Below the pieces are notes generated by a model. The model saw only the letters and a list, made by a program, of their open reading frames with translations, made no database searches and had not been told where the DNA came from. Position numbers and translations under genes: made by a program. Shown in pieces: positions 25,877 through 35,485 of a stretch of 64,000 nucleotides of DNA. The first letter of the stretch is position 1. Every line of letters begins with the position of its first letter. This DNA is from Peribacillus deserti. Lineage in GTDB: Bacteria > Bacillota > Bacilli > Bacillales > DSM-1321. The DNA lies in the NCBI RefSeq assembly GCF_002863585.1, contig NZ_PGUY01000062.1, forward strand, positions 62,001 through 126,000, given 5' to 3'.

Positions 25877-27355
25877 TTGGAAAAGATTGATATTTTTAAG
25901 GATATTGCCGAACGCACAGGAGGAGACATATATCTAGGCGTTGTAGGTGCTGTCAGGACAGGTAAATCAACGTTTATTAAAAAGTTTATGGAATTGATTG
26001 TGCTTCCGAATATTCCTAATGAATCAGATAGGGCGCGTGCTCTGGATGAATTGCCGCAAAGTGCAGCTGGTAAAACTATCATGACGACCGAGCCGAAGTT
26101 CGTACCGAATCAGGCAGCTACCGTTCAGGTAGACGAAGGGCTGGAAGTGAATATCCGCCTCGTAGATTGTGTAGGTTATACGGTGCCAGGGGCTAAAGGG
26201 TATGAGGATGAAAACGGCCCTAGGATGATCCATACACCATGGTATGAAGAGCCGATCCCTTTCCATGAAGCTGCAGAAATTGGAACCAGAAAGGTCATCC
26301 AAGACCATTCTACGCTGGGGGTAGTTGTAACAACAGATGGCACAATCGGTGAAATACCCCGTGCGGATTATGTGGAAGCCGAAGAAAGAGTGGTTAATGA
26401 ATTAAAAGAAGTAGGAAAACCATTTATCATGATTATCAACTCAGTGCAGCCGCACCACCCCGAAACAGACAGGCTGAGAATCCAGCTGCAGGAAAAGTAC
26501 GATATTCCGGTTATTTGCATGAGTGTCGAAAGTATGAGAGAAACTGATGTCCTGAATGTACTGCGGGAAGCATTATATGAATTCCCTGTGCTTGAGGTGA
26601 ATGTCAACCTGCCGAGCTGGGTAATGGTGCTTCGTGATAATCACTGGCTGAGAGAGAGCTATCAGGAAGCTGTCAGAGAAACAGTGAAGGATATTAAACG
26701 CCTGCGTGATGTAGACAGAGTGGTACATCAATTCACTGATTTCGAATTTATTGACCGTGCTTCCCTAGCCGGGATTGAGATGGGCCAGGGTGTAGCGGAA
26801 ATTGATTTATTCGCACCAGATGAACTATACGATGAAATCCTGAAGGAAATCGTAGGTGTTGAAATAAGGGGCAAGGACCATCTTCTTGAATTGATGCAGG
26901 ATTTCGCCCATGCAAAAGCGGAATATGACCAGATTTCAGATGCTCTGAAAATGGTGAAGCAGACCGGATATGGCATTGCAGCCCCATCACTTGCGGATAT
27001 GAGCCTTGATGAACCTGAAATCATTCGCCAGGGATCAAGATTTGGAGTGAGATTAAAGGCGGTGGCTCCATCTATTCATATGATTAAGGTAGATGTTGAA
27101 TCAGAATTTGCACCGATTATCGGAACAGAAAAACAAAGTGAAGAGCTGGTCAGATATCTCATGCAGGACTTTGAAGATAATCCTTTGTCCATCTGGAATT
27201 CGGATATCTTTGGCCGAAGCCTCAGCTCAATTGTCAGAGAAGGTATTCAGGCTAAACTGTCGTTGATGCCGGAAAATGCCAGATATAAATTGAAAGAAAC
27301 ACTAGAGAGAATTATAAATGAAGGTTCTGGCGGCCTTATTGCCATTATCCTCTAA
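25877..27355 (+). CDS. spoIVA: stage IV sporulation protein A
   Basis: Protein of 492 aa, the standard length. Walker A G-A-V-R-T-G-K-S-T at residues 24-32; conserved C-terminus ending I-A-I-I-L. SpoIVA is an ATPase that polymerises on the forespore surface as the base of the coat and is needed for cortex formation. TTG start at 25877, six bases after GGGAGGGGAT. A CATATAAT word at 25810 resembles a sigma-E -10 box, but its -35 partner is unclear. Single-gene unit with a terminator on each side. Confidence 0.98.
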   Translation: MEKIDIFKDIAERTGGDIYLGVVGAVRTGKSTFIKKFMELIVLPNIPNESDRARALDELPQSAAGKTIMTTEPKFVPNQAATVQVDEGLEVNIRLVDCVGYTVPGAKGYEDENGPRMIHTPWYEEPIPFHEAAEIGTRKVIQDHSTLGVVVTTDGTIGEIPRADYVEAEERVVNELKEVGKPFIMIINSVQPHHPETDRLRIQLQEKYDIPVICMSVESMRETDVLNVLREALYEFPVLEVNVNLPSWVMVLRDNHWLRESYQEAVRETVKDIKRLRDVDRVVHQFTDFEFIDRASLAGIEMGQGVAEIDLFAPDELYDEILKEIVGVEIRGKDHLLELMQDFAHAKAEYDQISDALKMVKQTGYGIAAPSLADMSLDEPEIIRQGSRFGVRLKAVAPSIHMIKVDVESEFAPIIGTEKQSEELVRYLMQDFEDNPLSIWNSDIFGRSLSSIVREGIQAKLSLMPENARYKLKETLERIINEGSGGLIAIIL

Positions 27356-27375
27356 ATGAATGACCTTTTATCCTG

Positions 27376-27399
27376 CCCTGCCGGTTTGGCGGGTTTTTT
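27376..27399 (+). terminator. terminator after spoIVA
   Basis: CCTGCC and GGCGGG form a short GC stem with a 5-base loop and six T. Confidence 0.8.
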
Positions 27400-27552
27400 G
27401 TTTTGCAGCCAATGTCTGCAGCCAGATTTCTGGAAGATTTCCGTGAAACTGTACATAAATTATTAATATATGCTCCCAAAAAAGAAAACATTCCCATTAA
27501 TTGAGGAATTCGCTTGCTAAGGGTAAGTGATTATGATAATCTACATACAGAA

Positions 27553-27567
27553 AACGTTATAAACGTT
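27553..27567 (+). promoter_or_regulatory. AACGTT direct/inverted pair upstream of hbs
   Basis: AACGTT occurs twice with a 3-bp gap; each copy is itself palindromic. It lies about 140 bp before hbs, in the 348-bp spacer that should hold the hbs promoters. It may be an operator; no regulator can be named. Confidence 0.35.
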
Positions 27568-27703
27568 GCCATTTCAACTGTTCTGGGCACTTTGGAAGGG
27601 ATTTTCCCGTCTGAAGGTAAAGCTTTTTGCTTTCTTGGTTTGGAATGTGTTTAGACAGGATAATTGCGAAAAGCAATAATTCCTTTGGGAGGAGGTGAAT
27701 GGC

Positions 27704-27976
27704 ATGAACAAGACAGATTTGATTAATGCGGTTGCGGAAGCAAGCGAACTTTCTAAGAAAGATGCTACAAAAGCAGTTGATGCTGTTTTTGATTCAATTT
27801 TAGACGCGTTGAAAAATGGCGATAAAGTACAATTAATCGGTTTTGGTAACTTTGAAGTACGTGAACGTGCAGCTCGTAAAGGGCGCAACCCACAGACTGG
27901 CGAAGAAATCGAAATCGCTGAAAGCAAAGTTCCTGCATTCAAACCAGGAAAAGCGCTTAAAGACGCTGTTAAGTAA
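27704..27976 (+). CDS. hbs: DNA-binding protein HU (HBsu)
   Basis: Protein of 90 aa starting [14 protein letters not shown]. It has the HU signature [10 protein letters not shown] and the DNA-binding arm R-K-G-R-N-P-Q-T-G. It is the main nucleoid protein. Start at ATG 27704; the ATG at 27695 lies within the ribosome site GGAGGAGGTG, which decides the choice. Neighbours spoIVA and folE are the same as in B. subtilis. Confidence 0.97.
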   Translation: MNKTDLINAVAEASELSKKDATKAVDAVFDSILDALKNGDKVQLIGFGNFEVRERAARKGRNPQTGEEIEIAESKVPAFKPGKALKDAVK

Positions 27977-28022
27977 TACATAGTAACTCAGTGAGGCTTA
28001 CAGCCTTCCCTGAGCGAAAGGG

Positions 28023-28050
28023 AGGATCACGGGTACCCGTGATCCTTTTT
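28023..28050 (+). terminator. terminator after hbs
   Basis: AGGATCACGGGT and ACCCGTGATCCT form a perfect 12-bp palindromic stem with a T-run. The T-run overlaps the -35 box of the folE promoter. Confidence 0.9.
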
Positions 28051-28078
28051 GCTATTAAATTTATTTTTATGTTAAGAT
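28049..28078 (+). promoter_or_regulatory. probable folE promoter
   Basis: TTGCTA (28049-28054), 18 bp, TAAGAT (28073-28078), with TG one base upstream as in extended -10 promoters. It begins inside the hbs terminator T-run. Confidence 0.55.
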
Positions 28079-28137
28079 GGGATTATATTTTTACAAGGGA
28101 GCATTACATACGCTTTCGTGCTAACAGGAGGAAAAAG

Positions 28138-28704
28138 ATGTCGGCAGTTAATCATGCTCAAATAGAAGAAGCTGTAAGAATGATTCTAGAAGCGGTCGGT
28201 GAAGATCCGTCTAGAGAAGGTCTTATGGATACCCCGAAGAGGGTAGCGAGAATGTATGAAGAGATATTTACGGGGATCAATCAGGATCCGGCCGAATATT
28301 TTGAAACGATTTTTGGAGAAGAACACGAGGAACTGGTTCTCGTTAAAGATATACCATTTTATTCTGTGTGTGAACATCACTTGGTGCCATTTTTCGGACA
28401 TGCCCATGTGGCTTATATCCCTAGAAACGGCAGAGTGACGGGTCTGAGCAAGCTTGCAAGGGCTGTTGAAGCGGTTGCGAAAAGGCCGCAGCTCCAAGAA
28501 AGGATTACCTCCACAGTAGCAGATACAATTATGAATAAGCTTGAGCCTCATGGAGTGATGGTAGTCGTAGAGGCTGAGCATATGTGCATGACCATGAGAG
28601 GTATAAAAAAGCCTGGCTCTAAAACTGTAACCAGTGCTGTACGGGGAATTTTCAGAGAAGATGACCGTTCACGTGCCGAGGTGCTGTCACTCATTAAAAA
28701 TTAA
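28138..28704 (+). CDS. folE: GTP cyclohydrolase I
   Basis: Protein of 188 aa (mtrA in B. subtilis). Zn-binding and catalytic motifs C-E-H-H-L-V-P-F and H-M-C-M are present. It opens the GTP ring to dihydroneopterin triphosphate, the first step to folate. Start at ATG 28138 behind AACAGGAGG; the open frame extends upstream to 27991 without a ribosome site. In B. subtilis folE and mtrB form a tight operon; here 254 bp with a repeat A element separate them. Confidence 0.95.
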   Translation: MSAVNHAQIEEAVRMILEAVGEDPSREGLMDTPKRVARMYEEIFTGINQDPAEYFETIFGEEHEELVLVKDIPFYSVCEHHLVPFFGHAHVAYIPRNGRVTGLSKLARAVEAVAKRPQLQERITSTVADTIMNKLEPHGVMVVVEAEHMCMTMRGIKKPGSKTVTSAVRGIFREDDRSRAEVLSLIKN

Positions 28705-28769
28705 AGGCTGTCTTCTAAAAAATTGTTATTTGAAGATGAATTTTGTGACTGCAGCCTATTTGTTCAAAC

Positions 28770-28897
28770 AGGGTGACCTTCGCTGGAGGTACGAGACTCC
28801 TACGGGACAGGTGAGACCCAACAGGCTTAAAGAAAGCCGAGGAGGCTCACCGCATACCCCGCGGAAAGCGGGCATGCCTTGCACTACAATCAACCTG
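28770..28897 (+). repeat. intergenic repeat A between folE and mtrB
   Basis: GGGTGACC...GGTACGAGACTCCT, GGTGAGACCCAACAGG, GAGGAGGCTCACCGC and CCGCGGAAAGCGGGCATGCC follow repeat A, ending in CAATCAACC. The left end is changed from GGTTGATT. It separates two genes that are adjacent in B. subtilis. Confidence 0.8.
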
Positions 28898-28958
28898 CTT
28901 TTCATTAGCAGCAATGTCTGAAAAAACAGCAAATTAAATCACAGGTGAGGTGAGGTAG

Positions 28959-29198
28959 ATGAAGGAACAATCAAATCCGGATTTTGTAGTGGTCAAGGCT
29001 ATGGAAGATGGGGTTAGTGTAATTGGTCTAACAAGAGGAACTGATACCCGGTTTCATCATTCTGAAAAACTAGACTCGGGAGAGGTATTGCTGGCCCAGT
29101 TTACTGAGCACACATCTGCCATAAAAATTCGGGGGAATGCCCAAATTTTCACTCCATATGGAGAGGTCCACAGCGAGACCAAGCGGGTTAAAGATTGA
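28959..29198 (+). CDS. mtrB: trp RNA-binding attenuation protein (TRAP)
   Basis: Protein of 79 aa close to TRAP along its full length ([29 protein letters not shown]). TRAP is an 11-mer that binds tryptophan and then (G/U)AG repeats in trp leader RNA. The residues for Trp binding (the R-G-T-D-T-R and H-T-S loops) and RNA binding (Lys and Arg of K-I-R-G) are present. ATG 28959 behind GAGGTGAGG. The trp operon itself is not at its usual site near aroH. Confidence 0.95.
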   Translation: MKEQSNPDFVVVKAMEDGVSVIGLTRGTDTRFHHSEKLDSGEVLLAQFTEHTSAIKIRGNAQIFTPYGEVHSETKRVKD

Positions 29199-29241
29199 TG
29201 CTCGATCGAACATAAAGTTATACTCTAATAGGAAAACGAAT

Positions 29242-29289
29242 AATCTGGCTCATAGTATGACCATCTACAAAGAGTCAGATTTTTATTTT
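29242..29289 (+). terminator. terminator after mtrB
   Basis: AATCTGGCTC and GAGTCAGATT form a 10-bp stem (one G-T) with a loop of about 20 bases, followed by TTTATTTT. Confidence 0.7.
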
Positions 29290-29350
29290 GCTAAAACGTG
29301 AGATATAACAAGCTTTTCAGAAACCATTTTGCAGTTTTAATGATATATTA

Positions 29351-29359
29351 TGTTATAAT
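29351..29359 (+). promoter_or_regulatory. extended -10 promoter of hepS
   Basis: TGTTATAAT fits the TGnTATAAT consensus. A weak TTGCAG lies 19 bp upstream. The box is 95 bp before hepS. Confidence 0.55.
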
Positions 29360-29454
29360 TAAGCTTGTTTTTAACGAGAATGAATACATAGAAATAGAGA
29401 TATTGTTATGGGTATGATGATATGAAGAAAAATGACGGCAATAAGGGTGATGAA

Positions 29455-30219
29455 ATGCTTAACCTTGAAAATAACACAACAGAACTAAAGAAGATTATAG
29501 AAGAAGCTATTAATCATCCTTATCTGCTTGAATATATAGATAAGCCCGAAATAGACCTGGTGAAGCTTGAATTTTTAATGGTTTTGTTCAATCAGACAGA
29601 TATGACTGACAGGGAAAAAAAGCAGACTGTTTTAGCTGCGATGCTTGTGCAGATGGCACTCGATACACATGAAAAAGTAACATTATCCATCCCGGGAGAA
29701 GACACTTCTGATTTTTTAAAGAGCAGGCAATTAACAATCCTTGCAGGGGATTATTTCAGCGGACTATATTACAGCATTCTAGCGGGGCTTGAAAAGGTCG
29801 ACTATATCAGCTGTCTTGCGGCAGGGATTAAGGATGTCAACGAAAATAAAATCAAGCTGTATCAGGCTGTCCATACCAATGCTGCCGAACTCATTGACAG
29901 CATAAAAGCTATTGAGGCTGCTTTAGTCTGCAAAGCAGCAGATGCTTGTGCCCAGCCATCTTATAAACAGCTTTTCTCTGATATACTTTTAATAAAAAGG
30001 CTTTATGACGAAAAAAACTATTGCAGCCAGGGATTAAAAACGATAGTACTGAACCAGATTGAAGACTATTTAGCTGCACATGAGCCATCCACAGATATAC
30101 TTGGTTTTATAGACAGTCAAATTGCTTCTGTATTTTCAGGCCTGCAGCAGTCTTCTGTCAATCATGAAATTAAGACAAGATTTATTTCTAAATTTGACAA
30201 GCTGGCAAAAAAGCTGTAA
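29455..30219 (+). CDS. hepS: heptaprenyl diphosphate synthase component I
   Basis: Protein of 254 aa, near the 251 aa of B. subtilis HepS. The segment L-T-I-L-A-G-D-Y-F-S-G-L-Y-Y is the best-conserved part of the family. It is the small, non-catalytic subunit that works with HepT to make the C35 side chain of menaquinone-7. ATG 29455 with AAGGGTGAT upstream is preferred to ATG 29422, which has none. It starts the hepS-menG-hepT operon. Confidence 0.9.
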   Translation: MLNLENNTTELKKIIEEAINHPYLLEYIDKPEIDLVKLEFLMVLFNQTDMTDREKKQTVLAAMLVQMALDTHEKVTLSIPGEDTSDFLKSRQLTILAGDYFSGLYYSILAGLEKVDYISCLAAGIKDVNENKIKLYQAVHTNAAELIDSIKAIEAALVCKAADACAQPSYKQLFSDILLIKRLYDEKNYCSQGLKTIVLNQIEDYLAAHEPSTDILGFIDSQIASVFSGLQQSSVNHEIKTRFISKFDKLAKKL

Positions 30220-30240
30220 CGGCGCGGAGGAAGGGTAGAC

Positions 30241-30954
30241 ATGCAAGAATCCAAGGAACAAAGAGTTCACCACGTTTTTGAAAAAATTTATAAAAATTAC
30301 GACCAGATGAATTCTGTCATCAGCTTTCAGCAGCATAAAAAATGGCGGAATACGACAATGAAGCAAATGGGGGTGAAACCCGGCGACACTGCTCTCGACC
30401 TTTGCTGCGGAACGGCGGACTGGACGATTGCCCTTGCGCAGGCTGCAGGGCCAAAAGGACGGGTAATTGGCTTGGATTTCAGTAAAAATATGCTGAAGGT
30501 CGGCCGCGAAAAAGTCCAGTCACTGAATCTTAAACAAGTCGAACTGATCCATGGGAATGCGATGGATCTTCCTTTTGAAGATAATAGCTTTGATTATGTC
30601 ACAATAGGCTTCGGCCTTAGAAATGTGCCGGATTATATGACTGTTCTGACGGAAATGCACAGAGTACTGAAGCCGGGCGGCATGGCAGTCTGCCTTGAAA
30701 CTTCCCAGCCGACTCTCCCTGTGTTTAAGCAGGCATACTTTTTTTACTTCAAATATTTGATGCCCCTGTTCGGAAAACTGTTTGCCAAGAGTTATGAGGA
30801 GTATTCATGGCTTCAGGAATCTGCCCGCGACTTTCCCGGTATGAAAGAGCTGGCTGACATGTTCAGGAGGGCGGGATTTTCAAATGTTGGTTTCAAGCCG
30901 CACACGGGTGGTGTAGCAGCTACTCATATGGGGATAAAGGGAAACAAAGAATAA
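30241..30954 (+). CDS. menG: demethylmenaquinone methyltransferase
   Basis: Protein of 237 aa, UbiE/MenG family. SAM-binding motifs: D-L-C-C-G-T-A-D-W and G-L-D-F-S-K-N-M-L. Family signatures: G-L-R-N-V-P and K-P-G-G. It carries out the last step of menaquinone synthesis. ATG 30241 behind CGGAGGAAGG. It lies between the two subunits of heptaprenyl diphosphate synthase. Confidence 0.96.
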   Translation: MQESKEQRVHHVFEKIYKNYDQMNSVISFQQHKKWRNTTMKQMGVKPGDTALDLCCGTADWTIALAQAAGPKGRVIGLDFSKNMLKVGREKVQSLNLKQVELIHGNAMDLPFEDNSFDYVTIGFGLRNVPDYMTVLTEMHRVLKPGGMAVCLETSQPTLPVFKQAYFFYFKYLMPLFGKLFAKSYEEYSWLQESARDFPGMKELADMFRRAGFSNVGFKPHTGGVAATHMGIKGNKE

Positions 30955-30979
30955 GGAATTATAAAGCTGGGTGAAATAA

Positions 30980-31942
30980 GTGAAACTCAAAATGATGTAT
31001 TCGTACTTGAATTCAGATATTCAATTGATTGAGAAGGAATTAGAAGCAACTATTCAGGCAGACTCACCTGTTTTAAGAGAAGCATCATTGCATCTCCTGA
31101 AAGCAGGAGGTAAAAGAATACGCCCAGTGTTTGTTTTATTGGCTGCAAAATTCGGCGATTACAATATTCATGTGATCAAACATGCGGCGGCGGCTCTGGA
31201 ATTAATACATATGGCCTCATTAGTTCACGACGATGTAATTGATGACTCCGATCTTCGGCGTGGAGTGCCTACCATTAAATCCAAATGGGATAATAAGGTC
31301 GCCATGTATACAGGAGACTATATATTTGCGCGTTCATTGGAAATCATGGGGGAAATTAACAATCCTCTTGCCCACCAAATCCTAGCGAAAGCCATTGTAG
31401 AGGTATGTATCGGGGAAATTGAACAAATTAAAGATAAATACCGATTTGACCAAAATATAAAGGATTATTTTAGAAGAATTAAACGTAAGACAGCCCTTTT
31501 GATCGCTGTAAGCTGCCAGCTTGGGGCAGTGGCGGCAGGGGTGGAAGAAGCTGTACATAAAAAACTGTTTAAGTTCGGCTATTACGTGGGAATGTCTTAT
31601 CAGATAATCGACGATATTCTGGATTTTACCTCTACTGAAAAGGCTCTGGGCAAACCAGCAGGAGGGGATCTGCGACAGGGGAATATCACCTTGCCTGTAT
31701 TATTTGCCATGGAAGACTCAGGCTTGGAAAATGTAATCCGGAATGTTAATGAGCAGATATCCCAAAATGATTTAGAGCGGATTATTGAGTTAATCAAACA
31801 CTCAGGTGCTATTGAAAAATCTATGGCTGTAAGTAATGTGTATTTGGAAAAGGCATTGCAGATTCTTAATGAATTACCTCCGGGAAAAAACCGTAAATCT
31901 TTAATAGATTTAGCCAAGTTCATAGGAAAAAGAAAGTTTTAA
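30980..31942 (+). CDS. hepT: heptaprenyl diphosphate synthase component II
   Basis: Protein of 320 aa, trans-isoprenyl diphosphate synthase. First Asp-rich motif D-D-V-I-D near residue 84, with D-L-R-R-G after it; second motif D-D-I-L-D-F near 210. G-G-K-R-I-R-P at about 43-49 binds the allylic substrate. Catalytic partner of HepS. GTG start at 30980 with GGGTGA upstream. A 96-bp gap leads to ndk. Confidence 0.95.
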   Translation: MKLKMMYSYLNSDIQLIEKELEATIQADSPVLREASLHLLKAGGKRIRPVFVLLAAKFGDYNIHVIKHAAAALELIHMASLVHDDVIDDSDLRRGVPTIKSKWDNKVAMYTGDYIFARSLEIMGEINNPLAHQILAKAIVEVCIGEIEQIKDKYRFDQNIKDYFRRIKRKTALLIAVSCQLGAVAAGVEEAVHKKLFKFGYYVGMSYQIIDDILDFTSTEKALGKPAGGDLRQGNITLPVLFAMEDSGLENVIRNVNEQISQNDLERIIELIKHSGAIEKSMAVSNVYLEKALQILNELPPGKNRKSLIDLAKFIGKRKF

Positions 31943-32038
31943 TTATTATGGCAGTTGCGAAAATATTAAAATAATGGTAATATTTTCGTGAATTGCCTAA
32001 ATGAAAAGGCATTCATCCTACGAACTGGGGGAAAAGTC

Positions 32039-32485
32039 ATGGAAAAAACATTTTTAATGGTCAAGCCTGATGGGGTACAGCGTAATTTAATCGGGGAAAT
32101 TGTTACACGTTTTGAAAGAAAGGGCTTTCACTTAGCGGGCGCTAAATTGATGGCGATTTCAACCAAACTTGCTGAAGAGCATTATGGTGAACATAAAGAA
32201 CGTCCGTTTTTTGGAGAACTTGTAGACTTCATAACATCTGGTCCAGTATTTGCGATGGTTTGGCAGGGTGAAAATGTAATCGCTACCGCGAGACATATGA
32301 TGGGGGCAACCAATCCGAGAGATGCCGTGCCTGGCACAATCCGCGGAGACTTTGGTTTAACCGTCGGCAAAAATGTAATTCACGGCTCCGACTCAACTGT
32401 AAGTGCAGAGCGCGAGATTGCGTTATTCTTTAAAGAAGATGAACTTGTCGATTATCCTAAACTTATAAATGAATGGATTTATTAA
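32039..32485 (+). CDS. ndk: nucleoside diphosphate kinase
   Basis: Protein of 148 aa. The active-site His lies in N-V-I-H-G-S-D near residue 115; the N-terminus F-L-M-V-K-P-D-G-V is typical. It balances nucleoside triphosphate pools. ATG 32039 behind GGGGGA; the upstream in-frame ATG at 31988 has no ribosome site. Position after hepT matches B. subtilis. Confidence 0.96.
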   Translation: MEKTFLMVKPDGVQRNLIGEIVTRFERKGFHLAGAKLMAISTKLAEEHYGEHKERPFFGELVDFITSGPVFAMVWQGENVIATARHMMGATNPRDAVPGTIRGDFGLTVGKNVIHGSDSTVSAEREIALFFKEDELVDYPKLINEWIY

Positions 32486-32496
32486 TGAAGAAGGAG

Positions 32497-32520
32497 ACTG
32501 GCTCAGCCGGTCTTTTTTTT
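32497..32520 (+). terminator. terminator after ndk
   Basis: GACTGGC and GCCGGTC form a compact stem with a 3-base loop and eight T. Confidence 0.88.
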
Positions 32521-32614
32521 AGGCTCTTTTTTAAAAGATTGTTGTTTTTTAATAAGTTTTTTTCATCACCTTTTGTTAAATCAGGTTGATTGGAGTGTAA
32601 GGTGCGAGACTCCT

Positions 32615-32875
32615 TGATCCAGCTACAAGCTGAGACCCTCGAGTCATAAGCCAATCCGTCTATGGAGAGAAAAGCACTCCCCACAGCCGGCTTGTCTTAT
32701 GCTTGGCTGACGCATAAGTGCGACTAAGCTTCTGTCTTCACTGTCGTTCGCCAATCAGCAAGTCTTCTTTATCGGGTCTCTGCCTGCCACTTTGTTTGCA
32801 ACTTTTATCTATTGGGATTAACACTGATCTTTTAATAATTATATGTTGGACAGGCACAGCTTTCCGCTTTTCTGT
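32615..32875 (+). repeat. repeat B copy 1 within the split repeat A
   Basis: It starts near ATCCAGCTACAAGCTGAGACC and holds CTCGAGTCATAAGCCAATCC, GTCTTATGCTTGGC, GACTAAGCTTCTGTCTTC and CAGCAAGTCTTCTTTATCGG, ending in CAGCTTTCCGCTTTTC. The last 100 bp before the end are AT-rich and differ from copy 2. Confidence 0.78.
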
Positions 32876-32889
32876 GCGGGAGCAGCGGG

Positions 32890-33117
32890 CATTGTCCGGC
32901 TCCAGCGCCTAGACCCTCGAGTCATAAGCCAATCGGTCCATGGAAAGGAAAACCGCTTTCCACGGCCCGCTTGTCTTATGCTTGGCTAACGCACGAAGCA
33001 CAGGATGTGCGAGCCAGGCGGGGCCACAGGACGTGGCCGTTCAAGCGTGGTAAGTGCGACTATGGCCACTCAGCAAGTCTTCTTTATCGGTCTGAACAAG
33101 GCGCTTCCGCTTTTCTA
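32890..33117 (+). repeat. repeat B copy 2 within the split repeat A
   Basis: It starts ATTGTCCGGCTCCAGCGCC and holds CTCGAGTCATAAGCCAATCG, GTCTTATGCTTGGCTAACGC and GCAAGTCTTCTTTATCGG, ending in GCGCTTCCGCTTTTCT. A 60-bp GC-rich stretch (about 32995-33055; GGATGTGCGAGCCAGGCGGG) is absent from other copies. Confidence 0.8.
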
Positions 33118-33269
33118 TCAGGTGAGACCCCGCAGGCGAAGACGAGGAGGCTCACCGCACGCCCCTAAGGTCCGCGAGCATCCTGGAACGGAAATCAACT
33201 TCTTGGACAATAGCAACAAAGTTAGCGAAAACAGCCTTTTTTTATGCATACCTGCATTCCTTGAAGCTT

Positions 33270-34126
<857 letters not shown>

Positions 34127-34136
34127 TTTTTTTATT

Positions 34137-34163
34137 GGCTGTGCTTAGTTGCACAGCCTTTTT
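34137..34163 (+). terminator. terminator after cheR
   Basis: GGCTGTGC and GCACAGCC form a perfect 8-bp stem with a 6-base loop and five T. Confidence 0.9.
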
Positions 34164-34218
34164 AATTAAATTTAACTTCTAAATAATAAAGGTTATACTG
34201 TTAATGAATAATTACTTC

Positions 34219-34227
34219 TGTTATACT
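34219..34227 (+). promoter_or_regulatory. extended -10 promoter of the aro operon
   Basis: TGTTATACT (TGnTATACT) lies 88 bp before aroC. A second TATACT at 34194 may be an alternative start. No clear -35 box. Confidence 0.5.
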
Positions 34228-34314
34228 AATTTTAACGCTTTTAAGCATTAAAGGATTCTGTGTTTTTTCATTATACATATAAATTAGACTTGCCAGTCAA
34301 TGGAGGCGGAAAGA

Positions 34315-35484
34315 ATGAGATATTTAACTGCAGGAGAATCCCATGGGCCACAATTAACTACTATAATAGAAGGTCTGCCAGCAGGTATGCCGCTGCTTGG
34401 GGAAGATATTAATACAGATCTCGCCAGAAGGCAGAAGGGTCACGGCAGAGGAAGAAGAATGCAGATCGAGAAGGATACAGCTTTTATTGCCAGCGGTGTG
34501 CGGCACGGGCTTACATTGGGATCACCCCTGGCTTTGGTTGTTGAAAATAATGATTGGAAGCATTGGACTAAAATAATGGGCAGTGAACCCATTTCAGCTC
34601 AAGAGTCAGATGAAGTGAAGCGTAAAATCACCCGGCCGCGGCCTGGTCATGCTGACTTGAATGGCGGAATCAAATACGGGCATAGAGATTTAAGAAATGT
34701 TCTGGAACGCTCATCAGCAAGAGAGACAACGGTCAGGGTAGCAGCTGGAGCAGTCGCGAAGAAATTATTATCTCTGCTTGGAATCGAAATTGCTTCCCAT
34801 GTAATTGAAATAGGAGGAATTACAGCTGTACGCCCTTCTTTACCAATTGAGGAAGTAAAAGAAAGATCTGAAGCCTCACCTGTCAGATGCCTGGATGAAG
34901 AGGCTGGCAGAAAGATGATGGAGGCGATTGATACTGCGAAAGCAAACGGAGACTCAATCGGCGGTATTGTTGAAGTGATTGTTGAGGGTATGCCGGCTGG
35001 TGTTGGAAGCTATGTGCATTATGACCGGAAGCTTGATGCAAAGATTGCAGCAGCGATCGTAAGTATCAATGCCTTTAAAGGTGTAGAAATCGGGATCGGC
35101 TTTGAAGCAGCGCATAGGCCGGGAAGTGAAGTTCATGATGAAATCGCTTGGGATCAGGAGCAGGGTTATTACCGGAAGTCTAACAATCTAGGAGGTTTTG
35201 AAGGTGGGATGACCACTGGAATGCCTATCATTGTTAGAGGTGTCATGAAGCCTATTCCGACTTTATATAAACCGCTTCAAAGTATTGATATTGATACAAA
35301 AGAACCGTTTTCTGCCAGTATTGAAAGATCAGACAGCTGTGCGGTACCAGCGGCAGCCGTAGTTGCAGAGGCAGCTGTTGCCTGGGAAATTGCAGCTGCT
35401 CTCATGGATCAATTCTCATCTGACCGCATGGATGTGCTGGTGCAGGCGATTGAAAGCCAAAGGGAATACGCGAGGGAGTTTTAA
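34315..35484 (+). CDS. aroC: chorismate synthase
   Basis: Protein of 389 aa (named aroF in B. subtilis). Family signatures: G-E-S-H-G-P at 7-12, G-H-G-R-G-R-R-M and R-x-S-A-R-E-T-x-x-R-V-A-A-G. It makes chorismate from EPSP with reduced FMN. ATG 34315 lies behind GGAGGCGGAAAG; an ATG at 34300 lies within that purine stretch. It is the first gene of the aromatic supra-operon; its stop is 1 bp from aroB. Confidence 0.96.
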   Translation: MRYLTAGESHGPQLTTIIEGLPAGMPLLGEDINTDLARRQKGHGRGRRMQIEKDTAFIASGVRHGLTLGSPLALVVENNDWKHWTKIMGSEPISAQESDEVKRKITRPRPGHADLNGGIKYGHRDLRNVLERSSARETTVRVAAGAVAKKLLSLLGIEIASHVIEIGGITAVRPSLPIEEVKERSEASPVRCLDEEAGRKMMEAIDTAKANGDSIGGIVEVIVEGMPAGVGSYVHYDRKLDAKIAAAIVSINAFKGVEIGIGFEAAHRPGSEVHDEIAWDQEQGYYRKSNNLGGFEGGMTTGMPIIVRGVMKPIPTLYKPLQSIDIDTKEPFSASIERSDSCAVPAAAVVAEAAVAWEIAAALMDQFSSDRMDVLVQAIESQREYAREF

Positions 35485-35485
35485 A

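Larger units (their letters stand above)
32584..33199 (+). repeat. intergenic repeat A split by two repeat B insertions
   Basis: Three pieces of one A element are separated: GGTTGATT...GCGAGACTCCT (32584-32614), TGCGGGAGCAGCGGG (about 32876-32889), and CAGGTGAGACCCC...GGAAATCAAC (about 33120-33199). Joined, they give an A element like that at 1096. The whole composite fills most of the 867-bp ndk-cheR spacer. Confidence 0.85.

Noticed and set aside
27574-27981. 135-aa minus-strand open frame opposite hbs
   Set aside because: It covers the whole hbs gene in antisense and resembles no family; typical shadow of a strongly conserved gene.
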